DNA of 64,000 nt from Paulownia fortunei (lineage: Eukaryota > Streptophyta > Magnoliopsida > Lamiales > Paulowniaceae). Below are positions 11,383 to 22,900 of this stretch, piece by piece. How positions within the stretch are numbered: the stretch's first letter is position 1; every line of letters starts with the position of its first letter. A program made the position numbers and the translations under genes. The stretch is taken from assembly GCA_019321725.1 (NCBI GenBank), contig CM033106.1, positions 23,806,965 through 23,870,964 of the forward strand, written 5' to 3'. The notes beneath the pieces were generated by a model that did not search any database, had not been told where the DNA came from, and saw only the letters and a list, made by a program, of their open reading frames with translations.

Positions 11383-13185
11383 TTTTGTGTTTGATTGTGA
11401 ATGTTTTTCATCATCATTTTTTATGATTTTGCTTGTGTAGATAAATATATATCATAATAAGAAAAGCTCCTATAACTCATATAGTAGCATAGGTAGATAT
11501 GCTATTCTATTTCTTCATCGGGTCGGAATAGACAGGTCGGGTAACTCATTAGCTTGGTAACCTCCTAACTCTTTAGCTATCTTAGCAAGATCGATAGATT
11601 AGTTAAGAATAGTATCATATGATAGATAACACCTTTATTTTCAATCGTCCAAGGCTTGCTCTCGAGGGCCCATAAAAGGCTTTCCTTTTTAAGTTATTTT
11701 TTCGTTCCGTCTTTTAACTTATGATATTATCGTAAGTGATCATATAAATTAATTTTTAATTTAAGTGTGGTGCCTACATTTCATTCCAAATATGGATATA
11801 GGAAAAATTAAGGTTAAAGGAGTAGAAAGTTTTTAACCTATGAAAGACATAACAATTTTAATTAATTAAAAAGGAGGGAATAATTACAAGCAGGCTTGCA
11901 TTGGACGAACCATAAGAAGATGAAGCCATTATAAGGCAAAATACAAACATAAAAAATGAGAAAAGGGATCTATAAACGTATGAGAAAATTATGATTAATG
12001 GAGTAGGAAGTTTGCAAATTATAATAGACAACAATTTTTAACTAATTAAGGAGAAGGAACTGCTAAATTTTATAAATTTCTAAAATGTTGATTTTAAAGT
12101 AAAATTACAATTATGTTACTATTTCTATTTTTTAAAAAAAAGAAATATTAATTTTTATTTTAGCTCTACTTGAATTTTTTTAAAAAAAAAATCTACCCGA
12201 TAAATTGAATGAAATATATAATTCATGTGACACAACAAATTATATCCTTTAAATACATATATATATATATATTTACAATATTTATGTTATGTGACAATTT
12301 AACATTACAACTTATGAACTTGCTACTAAGTTTAGTTTTTGTTGTAACGAGTGATAATGTCATTGAACATCCAGCAAAATCATCAAGATCACTGTTAGAG
12401 GATGTTTTTAAAACTACTAGAATGAGTTAATTATTATTATTTTTATTTTTGCGGGTAAAATAGTCAAAGAAGTTACTAGAAGAAGTTCAGGAGAAATTTT
12501 TTATGGCACTTGTCTTCATTTTTGTGTGGACTTTTGGGGGAAAAAAGAAGAAGAAGAAGAAGAATGTGTTAAATGATGTATTCCTTTCGTTGCTAATTTA
12601 ACTCGATATAAAATTTGAGTTTTTAAATAAGAGTTGAAAAAATATAATATTTGTGTATAATTTTATTTTTACCCTTAAAAATAATTGTCGATGGTCATTA
12701 ATTAAGAGGATGATTTTGGAAAAAATATACTACTTTAAAAAATGAATTCAAAAAATGAGAAAAATAAATTTGAATAGAGGAGTATTAGATTATCTTTGAT
12801 TTTCACTTACAATAATAAAACAATTATCTTAGTTTTGGTCGTTTGACAAATTCTAGCAAAATCTATACAATTTTTACATTCCAGAGGCCGTGGAATTATG
12901 TTCCATTTTCGCTATACGTAGAATGTAAATCCAATATCCCACCTTTAGTTTGCTCAAGAGAAGACAAAAAGTGTTTGCAAAAGTTTTGGGTTTGGGTTTC
13001 AATTTGAATTTCGTCATAGTGTGGGTTTTTGTCTATAATTATTGATTGATTATAAATTATTACAAAAATTAATTGATAATTGATATAATTACTGAAGATT
13101 GACATATGTATATATATAATGTAATGATGTACGTAATTAATCCACTTAAGAAAATAAATTTATCTCTCCAAGTAAAATTAGGCCC
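11383..13185. other. AT-rich intergenic sequence after the USP gene
   Basis: This holds the USP 3' untranslated region and spacer. I see only microsatellite-like AT runs (for example about 12258-12272) and a GAAGAAGAA run at about 12546-12562. The open frame at 12209-12430 begins inside an AT repeat and has no recognisable domain. Confidence 0.5.
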
Positions 13186-13352
13186 CTAGAGAATTCTTAA
13201 TTTTCTTGATTTCTGGGTTTCCAAATTGAATTATCATAAAAAAAGAATATGAGGTAAAAAAATTCTAGCCACTAGAGAATTCTTAATATTCTTGATTTCT
13301 GGGTTTTCAAAAATGAATTATCGTAAAAAAATATGAGGTAGAAATTATCCTT
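13186..13352. repeat. Tandem duplication, period 86 bp
   Basis: CTAGAGAATTCTTAAT(T/A)TTC, followed by TTGATTTCTGGGTTT and later ATATGAGGTA, occurs at 13186-13271 and again from 13272 with a few substitutions and small deletions. Confidence 0.88.
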
Positions 13353-13541
13353 TTCTCATGTGATCGTCAACAAGGTCATATTTTGGAATGATTCAACTCA
13401 ACAAACCTTCTTATATTCTAGGGCATGACGAGATGACACGTTGCAGAAATATCAAGGAAAATAGGTTGTGAAGAAAATGAGAGTCCAAGAATTCATCCTA
13501 AAACAATGGTCGAATGGTTTTGGGTGTACAACCATGGATCC

Positions 13542-13580
13542 TACCCAACCCAACTGGTTTTCGGTTGGTTGGGTTGGGTC
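13542..13580. repeat. Short inverted repeat (12-bp arms)
   Basis: ACCCAACCCAAC and its complement GTTGGGTTGGGT are separated by a short loop containing TGGTTTTCGGTTG. It could form a hairpin, but nothing ties it to a gene. Confidence 0.6.
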
Positions 13581-13599
13581 TTGAGATATTTTAGGGAGT

Positions 13600-14634
13600 A
13601 TTTACAAATATTTTTTTTTAAGTGCTTTTTAATTTTTTATAAACAAAAATATTTTTGAATGTTTGGAAATGCTTTATCTAAAATTAAAATTTGAAAGCAG
13701 ATTGGGATGGCATTTTTATAAATAACTCAAAGTTACTTAGATAATTTTGCCTCCATAATTTTTCAATAACCCAAAGTTATCCTTCATTTTCTCAATTTAA
13801 ATAATATATATTTTTTAAATGTATTTGAATATAATATATACTTACATTATATTCATATATATAAATGTATATGAATATATATTTACAAATATAATATATA
13901 CTTATTAAATATAAACAAATTAATATATATTTATATAAATAAATGTATACTTAAACACATATATACATATATTTATATATTAATTATTGCACGTAATATT
14001 ATATTTATTTTTATGATTATTATTTGTATGTATATTATATGTATAAAATTTTATTTTAATTTATTTGATCAAACTTTAAAAAATAAATTATTATTTAAAA
14101 TACAAGGGCAATTTAGATTTTTACACACAAAAAACCAACTTGAACTTTCTTTTGAAACTTATTTACCAAATACTTTTTTTTAACTTATTCTACTTTTTCA
14201 ATAATACTTTATAAATACTTTCAACTTTTGCTTCTCAATTATTTTTTTAAAATTTAACACTTTTTTAAAAGTAGTCTTAGATTGTCTGGTGGTTGTGGGT
14301 TCAAATTGATCTTAAAAAAAAAAAAATCTCAAATTTAACAAATTCAAAAAAATAATTTTATAATTTTCTTCTACTTTTTATAAAATTTTAATACATACTC
14401 CCACTGTCCCACATCTAATATACAGTTAAGAAAATGGCTAAGGTTCCGCTTGCTTGTAGGAATTTGTAGAAAAAATCCGCTCCCAATTTTTTTTTTTTTT
14501 TTTATTTGCGTGTGGAGTGTTTGGTTGTCAAAAAATTTCAAAAAACTTAGCCCAATTTTTAAAAGTAGTCTTAGATTTATAATTAAACATAAATTATTCA
14601 AATAATTTAAAAATATAATAGAGATATTATGTAG
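13600..14634. other. AT-rich intergenic sequence with a 22-bp direct repeat pair
   Basis: Long TATATAT-like runs fill about 13800-14050. The 22-bp sequence TTTTTAAAAGTAGTCTTAGATT-type repeat occurs identically at 14262-14283 and 14556-14577 and brackets about 270 bp, possibly an inserted element. No gene is seen. Confidence 0.6.
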
Positions 14635-14637
14635 TGA

Positions 14638-14975
14638 TGTGGTATGGATTTCTAAATTTCCAAACGTCAGCTACTCGTGAGCTTTCAATTTTTTTGTGTG
14701 TTTTGCACCGAGATTGATCCGACGAAAATCTTCTGACGCTCAAGTTAGAATTAGAATAAATTGATAATCCTCAAGTAGAGAACTAAATAAAATTGCATCT
14801 CTCAAAATAGTAAGAATTGGGGTATTTATAGCGAATATCATATAGTGTAATTCAGTATAGTGTAGTGCATAAACCAATTGGATTTCATGAGTCTATAAGT
14901 TTGGATTACCTTTTATTGGGCCATTTTTGAATTAGACATTCTATGTTGGGCTTATAATTTTATTGTGACTCATTA
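14638..14975 (-). repeat. 3' LTR (left copy) of gag-only LTR element
   Basis: About 338 bp are clearly alignable with the right copy at 18380-18743: both share ATGGATTTCTAAATTTC, TTGATAATCCTCAA, ATAAAATTG and TATTGTGACTCAT. Relative to the right copy it carries one deletion of about 28 bp and scattered substitutions, so the insertion is not recent. On the minus strand it is preceded by a purine-rich tract AATGGGAGG (plus 14978-14990), which fits a polypurine tract. A TATA-like TATAAATACCCC lies at about 14821-14833 on the minus strand. Confidence 0.88.
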
Positions 14976-15369
14976 TAGCCTCCCATTTCCAGGTTAATTT
15001 CGAGATAAGGGGTTAGTCGCGAGTAAATAATCGGCTAGTTGGATTTAACTTATAGCTATAAAAAGTATTAAGAGTTTTATTATATCGAGTCTAGCATAGT
15101 TTGATCAAAAAGTCAAAATTGTCTGTTTTCAATAAGACATACCACTTTTTCAGGTGGCAACGATATTCTAAGCAAAAATCCGTACTTTGCACGGAGCTTG
15201 TTATAATTGTAGCCAATTTTTATCATTTTAAGGGTCAAAATGCCATTTTTCAGTTTTATCGACAAAAAGAGTATTACTCTTATAATTTTCATTAATTCAT
15301 GGGCAAATTTATAATTTCTTCATTTAGGGACTTGAATGTTATTTTTTTTCAAAATTTTGGGGCTGAATT

Positions 15370-15760
15370 GCAAATACATCAATCTTCTTGCAACAGTCTT
15401 CTTCTTCCTCAACTTTTTTTCTTTTCTTTTTTTTTTATGCACATATGCGGCCATGACTCGTCCCTAGCTCGAAACCGAATCAAGTCGAGGGGATCTCCTT
15501 TCCACCGTTGCCATTCCTGGTTCAGGTCGAGCCTATGCTCGACCCTAGATGGGATTTTCCCACCGTCGTCATTCCAAGTTAAGCTCGACCTGGTCGTCTT
15601 TTTCTATCTCAATGATTTTTTTTGGTTCAAGGTCGAGCTTTGAGCTCTACCTGGTTCTGCTCTTTTGGCTCCACCTGTTTGGTGCTCTTTCAAGTTGAGC
15701 CAAGGGCAATTCATGGTTACATTCAAGTCGAACCAAGAATTTTTTTTTAAAGTGGGAGCA
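15370..15760 (-). other. Repetitive filler with TCGAGC-type motifs inside LTR element
   Basis: Motifs such as GGTCGAGC(C/T)T, GCTCGACC and AAGTCGA recur several times between about 15470 and 15730. This stretch is richer in G+C than its surroundings and belongs to the element's interior. The 114-codon open frame on the plus strand here is not a recognisable protein. Confidence 0.5.
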
Positions 15761-16179
15761 CATTTATGCGCTATGAAGTATTACAACTAGCCCTTGATAA
15801 GTTGTCGTTAAAGATTTCGATCAAAATTTTAAAAATTCGATTCGTGAATTGTACTTGGGTGAAACCTTGCTTCATAATTTAATTTCAATATGACTAAGTA
15901 GTTGGTCGAAGAGCTCTTGCTCCTCCCTCACTGCACTAAGTGTCATGCGAGCCTCACCTCTAGTACACTAAGTGTTGGGGTGAGAGTGCTTTGCATCTAC
16001 CTTATTTATTCTTGTGTGGAGGAAGGTTTTTCAAGGCATACCTGTCGGGATGAAGTCCCCCAGGATGTTGCTGTTTAAAGTGTAGATTACTTTTAATTAA
16101 GACTTAGCATTTGAACTTGCATCTTCATGATTAGTTATTAATCAATTTTCAAATTATCTCATCTTGTTGGGGATTGTTA

Positions 16180-16510
16180 ATTCACCATGAGTTGTGTTAG
16201 ACAACTTCTTATAGGTAAATGTATTGAGTAATCACCATGAACTGATCTAGATAACTTCTTACAGGCTGATACTCTTGATAAGTTTCCATGAGTCTCTTTT
16301 AGGCTTCTTACAGGCAAACACTTTGATAATTTGCCATGAGTCGCTTTAGATTTCTTATAGGTAAGTGTTTTGTTTTCTCACCTCGAATCATTCTAAACTT
16401 CTTACAAGTGAGCATTGTAACGTCTAACCATGAATCCTTTAGGCTTCATATAGGCAAAAATTTCGGCAAGCCACCCTGAAAGTTTAAATAATTTCTTACA
16501 AGTTGGCGTT
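16180..16510. repeat. Degenerate minisatellite (about 55-60 bp unit) inside LTR element
   Basis: About six imperfect copies carry the series CCATGA, then TT(T/A)AG, CTTCTTA(C/T)A(G/A)G, and (C/T)AAAC/GTG-type spacer ending in TTG/TCACC. Copies start at about 16188, 16242, 16288, 16336, 16385 and 16430. Internal tandem arrays of this sort are common in the untranslated interior of large plant gypsy elements. Confidence 0.75.
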
Positions 16511-16799
16511 TGTGACCCCAGAGTGCAAAGATAACGAGTTCAAGTAGAGTACTAAGTCTGAAAAGAGGATTCTAATAATGATTCAAAGAAAAATTTACTT
16601 AACAACACTACATCAAGGATAACTATGTTCTACTTGGAGGAAAAGAAAAAGTGCTTAAGCAAAAGCTCTAGTAAACAATTAAACTAATTAGCTTCAACAT
16701 CACCTTAGTAGCACACCTTTATGGCACATTGGCGCACAAGACATTCATCATCCTATTCCATTGTCTTGAGGAATGCTCCTTTAGAATCACGTGGGCTTC

Positions 16800-18180
16800 C
16801 ATCAGATGATTATCCCGAGATGACGTTTATAATTCCAACAACTTGGAGATTATCATTTCCAGGGCTCCTGCTAGGATAGCTGAGTAACTCATCCTCTATC
16901 CAGGGAGTATCATGCTAATGATAGTTTTCTTGAGGGGCCCGAGAGCCTTGATTTACAAACTTCTTTAGGTATCCTCGTTGTATGATCTTTTCGATCTCCT
17001 TTTTTAGATGTAAACACTCCTCAGTAGTGTGTCCTCGATCGCAATGGTAGCGACAACACTTATTGGACTTCATCCTCTTGGGATCATCCTTCAACTTTCT
17101 CAGGGGTTGAATAATCCCTTATTGTTCTGCAACCACTAAAACTTCTATCATTGGGGCATTCAGCTGGGTATATCATGGGTATCCTAGTAAGGTGTGTCGT
17201 TGTTCTTTAGTTTGCTTGTTGCTCCCCTTCTCCTCATCTCTGTGTTTGTGCTTTCTCCTATTCCTTAGAATGTGATCTCTTCTATGCAGATATACTTATC
17301 CACCCTAAGCTCCTTCAGCATGTTGGGGGTTTCCCAACAATAGATTCCTTGAACTTCCCATGACAAAGGTTATGTTGCATGATGCTAGCAAGTAACTCAT
17401 GGTTGACATGGGAAACTTTGTGCACTGCTTTGACAAAGCATTTGATGTAATCCCTCAAAGGCTTGCTTGACAGAAAATTGGTGTAAGAACCCCAGTATCA
17501 GTTCCTCAAGCTGGTTATACTATCAATGGGTAGTTGGTTGAACCATGCAACACACACTTTGAAAGAGTGGTGCGAAAAATCCTACAGAAAAGCATCACTT
17601 AAGTTGTACAAATCCGCCTTAGCATAGAACTTGTCAAAATGTTCTTGAGGGTCACTAGTTCTATCATAATCAGTGAAGTTGTCAACCTTAACCCCTACTG
17701 GTAGAGACTCAGCTATGGTAATGGGGGAGAGTGGGCTACACCTAGATGTTGCTATAAGAAACAGGAGGTGATTCACCGCCTACACTCGTGATTCGACCAA
17801 AAAGTTCGATAGTACAGTGGGTGTTGTCTTAGTCTTCCCTCGTCACTTTGAGTTGTCCTCTATGAGGGACACTCGACTACTCACATCCTTGTGGGTATCA
17901 GCCCCTCTACACCTCATTGCTTCATGTCTCTGCTTAGTCCTATCGGCAGCCAAAGCACAATATTGACTTTTATGATATGACTGCAAGTTGTCCTTTGGGA
18001 GGGACACTTGGCTACTCATATCCTCATGGGTATTAGCCTCTCTGTGCTTCATCACTTTACGCCTCTACTTAGTCCTGTCTAGAACCGGAGCGAAATCTTG
18101 ACTTCTAAGAGATGACTAAAGGGGTTCTTGCTCTTTAGCAGCAAATTGAGTTATTGCTTGAACTGCATCCTCGATCATTG
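16800..18180 (-). pseudogene. gag relic of the minus-strand LTR element
   Basis: The clearest capsid fragment is at 17582-17776 and contains YDRTSDPQEHFDKFYAKADL, matching the plant gypsy Gag pattern (D-G-T-x-D-P-x-x-H-L-x-x-F). A mutated zinc-knuckle block reads CRYHCDRGHTTEECLHLKKE, followed by EIEKIIQRGYLKKF (plus about 16945-17062). The N-terminal portion (about 17843-18180) contains a repeated segment with THEDMSS / THKDVSS. Stops and frame changes separate these pieces, so no full Gag can be made. Confidence 0.85.
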
Positions 18181-18379
18181 TCCTCAATACCTCTTGGGTT
18201 ATATGTAGCACAACTGGTTGAGCTGGCTCCTCCGGACATGGTGAAGTGGTTCCCGCATCTGGTCTACTTCGTTGTTGTCGCCTCTTCTTTCATGGGAGAC
18301 GTCTTGAGCGTTGGGTTCCCTATCTCTGGTCTACATCCTCAATGTCTTGACAGGGTTCCCACAGACAACACCAAAATGT

Positions 18380-18743
18380 TGTAATATGGATTTCTAAATT
18401 TCAAATGTCAGCTCCTCGTGAGCTTTTAACTTTTTAGTAGGTTCTCACCTGCAATATACACAAGTCTTTATGACGTCGAGGTTGACTCAACGAAAACCCT
18501 ATGATACTTAAGTTAGAATCAGAGTAAATTGATAATCCTCAAATAGAGAACTACATAAAATTGTGTCCCTCAAAATGGTGAGAATAGGGGTATTTATACC
18601 CGAATATCAGAAGGTATAATCCAGTATAATGTAGTACATAAATTAATTGAACTTGACGTGCGAGTAGGCTTGGATTGCCTCTTATTGAGCCATTTTTGAA
18701 CTAAATATTCTCTATTGACTTTTAATTTTATTGTGACTCATCA
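18380..18743 (-). repeat. 5' LTR (right copy) of gag-only LTR element
   Basis: About 364 bp. On the minus strand it starts TGATGAGTCACAATAAAATT and ends CATATTACA, so it has TG...CA ends. A TATA-like TATAAATACCCC is at plus 18587-18598, and the primer-binding region lies directly inside it. Confidence 0.88.
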
Positions 18744-19940
18744 TGTATTTTTTTTTTACAAATACAATTAAATTTTATTGTTAAAATAGAATAAAAAATT
18801 ATGATTATTAAATTTGAGTTATTCAAATAAATTAAAAAATATATAATATAGATATTATGACATAATAATTATTTTTACATTCACAAGATGATTTTAAATT
18901 ACTTTCATAAATATGAATATTTATATTCATGTACGTACGTATAAATGCTTGATGTATAAAATAAGCATAAATGTACATATATATAATTAATATTAATTCA
19001 ATGCTAAATTAAAGTAAAATTAATATTTCTTAAAGATTAAAAATAAAAAGAATTAGCAAATAAAAAATATTACAAAAAATTTCACTACCAAACATCATTT
19101 CATATTTTTTTTATAAAAAATTATCATATTCAATCACCATTTCATAAAAAAAAAAAATTATATCAACCGTACTTATTCTATTTTCCTCCCATATACAATC
19201 ATATTTTAAAATTTATTCTTTTTTTTCAAAATAATTTTTTTTATTAATTCTTTTCAAAATAAAAATAAACGGAACGGTAGGACAAATAATTGCACCAGTT
19301 GGATTCATATAGTCTTACTGGAACGTCGGTTCAAAATGAATCTAACTGGGTTCAAGAAAATAAAAGAAAAAAAAACTAAAAAAATTAGCTTTGTGACAAT
19401 TCATCTTTTATTTTCAACTATTCTATAAAACTTATATTTTGAGGGGCAAACATTTCACTATTGAAATTACACGTGTTATCAATATTAATTTATAACATTA
19501 TCATATATATATATATATATATATATATTCAAAAACTCACAAATCCATTAAATAGTTATAATGAAATTTTTCTTTAAAATTTTGAGACTAGTTGACGTTA
19601 CTGAGTATGAGAACAGAAAAAAAAAATATATATATTTTCACATATCATACTTATAATAGTAATGTGAAAAATAATAATTTTGGATAAAAGGAGTATCACT
19701 ATTTCTCTATAAAAAATGTTTAAAAAAAAAAAAAACAGAAATACCATTAGTTAGTTCATCAAATACATGAAAACTACACACACGTACATAAAAACACAAT
19801 CTCTCACGCTTTGTTAACTCCGCCACCCCCAACGGACCTCTCGAAGCTCCAACTCTACATCACCCTGCCCTTCCCATTTCCAAAAAAAAAAAACACACTA
19901 CACACACTAACTACAGTCTCTCCAAGGCATTTCCTCAAAT
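18744..19940. other. AT-rich intergenic sequence and upstream region of the dehydrogenase gene
   Basis: It includes a 40-bp segment (18819-18860) related to the sequence just left of the LTR element (14591-14631), and a (TA)n run at about 19504-19530. The last 150 bp become C-rich, as in plant 5' untranslated regions, just before the ATG at 19941. No gene is seen. Confidence 0.6.
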
Positions 19941-22900
19941 ATGCAATCCGCGATGTCTCTCCCGCTCTCTTCCCCGTCGCCAACCGCCCGATCCTACTGC
20001 GCCTCCGTCAAAAACGCCAGTAATGCGTGTATGCCGACGCCTCGATCGCTCCGCTTCTGCGGTCTCCGGAGAGAGGCATTAGGAACCAAATCATCTTTGA
20101 ATTCGTCGTCATTGCGCTCAACTCGGTTAATGTCGTGTTCGAAACGTTCGGATTTGAGTAAAGTTTTTGCGGCGTTGAATGGCAATGGAACGCTGTCGTC
20201 GAAGGGTTTTGACTACGATCTCGTGATTATTGGAGCGGGTGTTGGTGGCCACGGCGCCGCACTTCATGCCGTTGAGAAGGTGAAATTGGTGGTCAAATTT
20301 TGTTTTAAAGTTCGTTTTCTGTTGATTTCAGCTTCTTTCTTTTCTGTTTCTGTTTCTAATTTGGATTTTTTTGTAAGATTTTCTCTTTTGTTTTTTTTTC
20401 TTGGAAAACGGAAATTCAAAGTGTTAGAGCAGCTCTAGTTTTACGGAAGCAAAAGTACAATGTTTGGAACATGATGTACTATGTTTTAGTATTTTAATCG
20501 AGCTAGCTTCTTTGGTTGATAGCTGCCCTGTTTTAGAGAAACGTTTATCTTTTCATGATTGGTTCTAGCAGCATAGTATTTTGTAATCTAAGGCGGGAAA
20601 CTAGCTTCATATATCTCAAACAAGTGATTTTGTTTCTGATTTACTGAATGAGGATGCTTATAAATACTACTATGTTCTTAATGCAGAATCCAAATGTCAA
20701 CTTGAGCATGTGAATTTTCTGTTGTCAATCTGATAAAATTGTAATCACATCATTATTTGCCATGTATATGTAAAGTAAAGCACTTTTGTATATTCAATTC
20801 AGGAGAAAATCATCAGAACTTGTGAATTGATATGTATTACAGGGCTTGAAAACTGCAATCATAGAAGGGGATGTGGTCGGAGGAACATGTGTAAATAGAG
20901 GCTGTGTTCCTTCTAAAGCACTTCTTGCTGTCAGTGGTCGCATGCGGGAGCTTCAAAACGAGCACCATATGAAGTCTTTTGGCTTACAGGTACTCCTCAT
21001 TCTAGCACTTATTTGTAGCTTGTGGAAACTCCCAAGTGCTACTTCTCCGTGACAATTAATCATCCATGTGACTGACATTCTAAAGTAAATTCATAATTGA
21101 CTGTGTTATTATGCTGAACAACTGAACTTTTGCTTTAAGTTCATGCAACAAACTGTATGGCCATTTTACTCTTAACTTCAGGCTTAGAGTGTTCAGAATC
21201 ATGACATGGTTGCAATTGGTACTGAAAATTCTTGAGAAAGTTATCATAGAAAAATATTTTTCAATACTTTTTTGGTGGAGATTATCAAATTTCAATTAAT
21301 TGCAGAGCTTTGAACAAGCAATATTTATGATGACCATTGTATATCAGAGGAACCTGCAAGAAAAAATCACAGAACATGATATACATAAATCATTTGAATT
21401 CACTTGTTTCCAATTAAAGGGATAAATAACAGTTTACATCTTGAATAAAGAATGGCCTGCGACACGATATTAGACATTTGTTTAACAGAAGTTTCTCTGT
21501 TAAATGACAGGAAAAAAAAACTTGATTTAGAAATTCTTAATGTTATGATTTATGCATTTTGAGGAAGTTATTTAAATATTTGTTTGCAATTCTGTCACAA
21601 GACTCTGTTTTTCCAATTGGTCTTCTCCCCTACTTACCTATCATCAAATGCCAAAATAATAGGTTGCCGCTGCTGGGTATGACAGACAGGGAGTTGCTGA
21701 CCATGCAAATAATTTGGCCTCCAAAATTCGTAGCAATCTGACCAATTCATTGAAAGCTCTTGGTGTTGACATACTGACAGGTGTTGGTACAATTTTGGTA
21801 CGTTGATATTTTTAGCTGTTCAGAATTCTGACTTCCGAAGATTTATGAAAATACTTATAATGCTATCACTACCATATCCTACTTATTGTGATGGCTTAGG
21901 AATTTTTTTTTCTTTATGATATAACAATTTATAAACATATCCAGGGTCCACAAAAGTTGAAATATGGAAAAGGGGGTTCTGGAGACACTATCATAACAGC
22001 AAAAGACATAATAATTGCTACCGGCTCTATTCCCATGGTGCCCAAGGGAATTGAAGTTGATGGTAGTTACTTTTCTCTTCATTATCTTTTAATGCTATCT
22101 TAATTCTATGGAAAACTGCTTTAGCCTTTTCCATTATTTCACTCTTCTTATTTGTTTATTTATTTGATCTTTTTTTTTTCCCTTTTTTGTTTGTCTGAGA
22201 GAGAGAGAGAGAGAAGAAGCAGAAGTTGGGGCGGGGTGGGGGTGGGGGGTGGACTTTGTTGTGTCATGGAAGATGCCAAATCCTCCATTAACGAACATGC
22301 ACCGTTTGCATAGAGATGTGAGAAGCTCTTAATTCTCCATTAACTGAAACTAGATAAGCACAACATTATGTATTTTTTGTGTAGAACCACTGGAACTGGT
22401 AGGCTGAAGTGCTATAGTGCTCTGAAATTATGATGATTAAATATGAGTGATTACAGATAATTGCTTAAGTTCAGGTTGGATAATACTCCCTCTGTGCCAT
22501 AGTTATTGTTCCCATTTCCTTTTTCGGATGTCCTAGAATAAGATTCCATTTCCTAAAAGTAAATTTCTTTCTTCCAAACTTATCCATTAAAATATCAATG
22601 TGACACTACTACTTTCAGCCACTATTTTTAAGGGCCATACTGGATAAATACACAATACTTACAGTTTTCAACTATCATCTAAAATTTCATGTCGGATCAG
22701 AGTAGGACCATAATTTTGGGATGGAGGGAGTACTATATTTTGCGCTGAGAAATAGAATGTAGGATTCCTTATGAAACTGTGGTGTAAGATCCTCATATAC
22801 ATTTTGTGTTCTCTTTCACCTACAAGGAAGCACATGTACTTTTCAGCTCTATTAGTTCATTGAGAATCCATTAGTTTTATCGTAGTGAAACTCTGATTTA

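Larger units (their letters stand above)
14638..18743 (-). mobile_element. Non-autonomous LTR retrotransposon with gag relic, no pol
   Basis: Two direct LTRs (14638-14975 and 18380-18743) enclose about 3.4 kb. Read on the minus strand, the order is LTR, primer-binding region (TTTTGGTGTTGTCTGTGGGA, plus about 18357-18377, like the plant gypsy type), gag relic (about 18180 down to 16800), a repetitive non-coding region, polypurine tract, LTR. I find no protease, RT, RNase H or integrase motif in the interior. The size and gag-plus-filler layout suggest a non-autonomous derivative of a gypsy family. A clean target duplication is not evident; TGTAG and TGTAT just outside the ends are a weak candidate if the LTRs are read a few bases longer. 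Confidence 0.85.

Noticed and set aside
19994..20185. Minus-strand open frame over exon 1 of the dehydrogenase gene
   Set aside because: Antisense shadow of the transit-peptide coding sequence.
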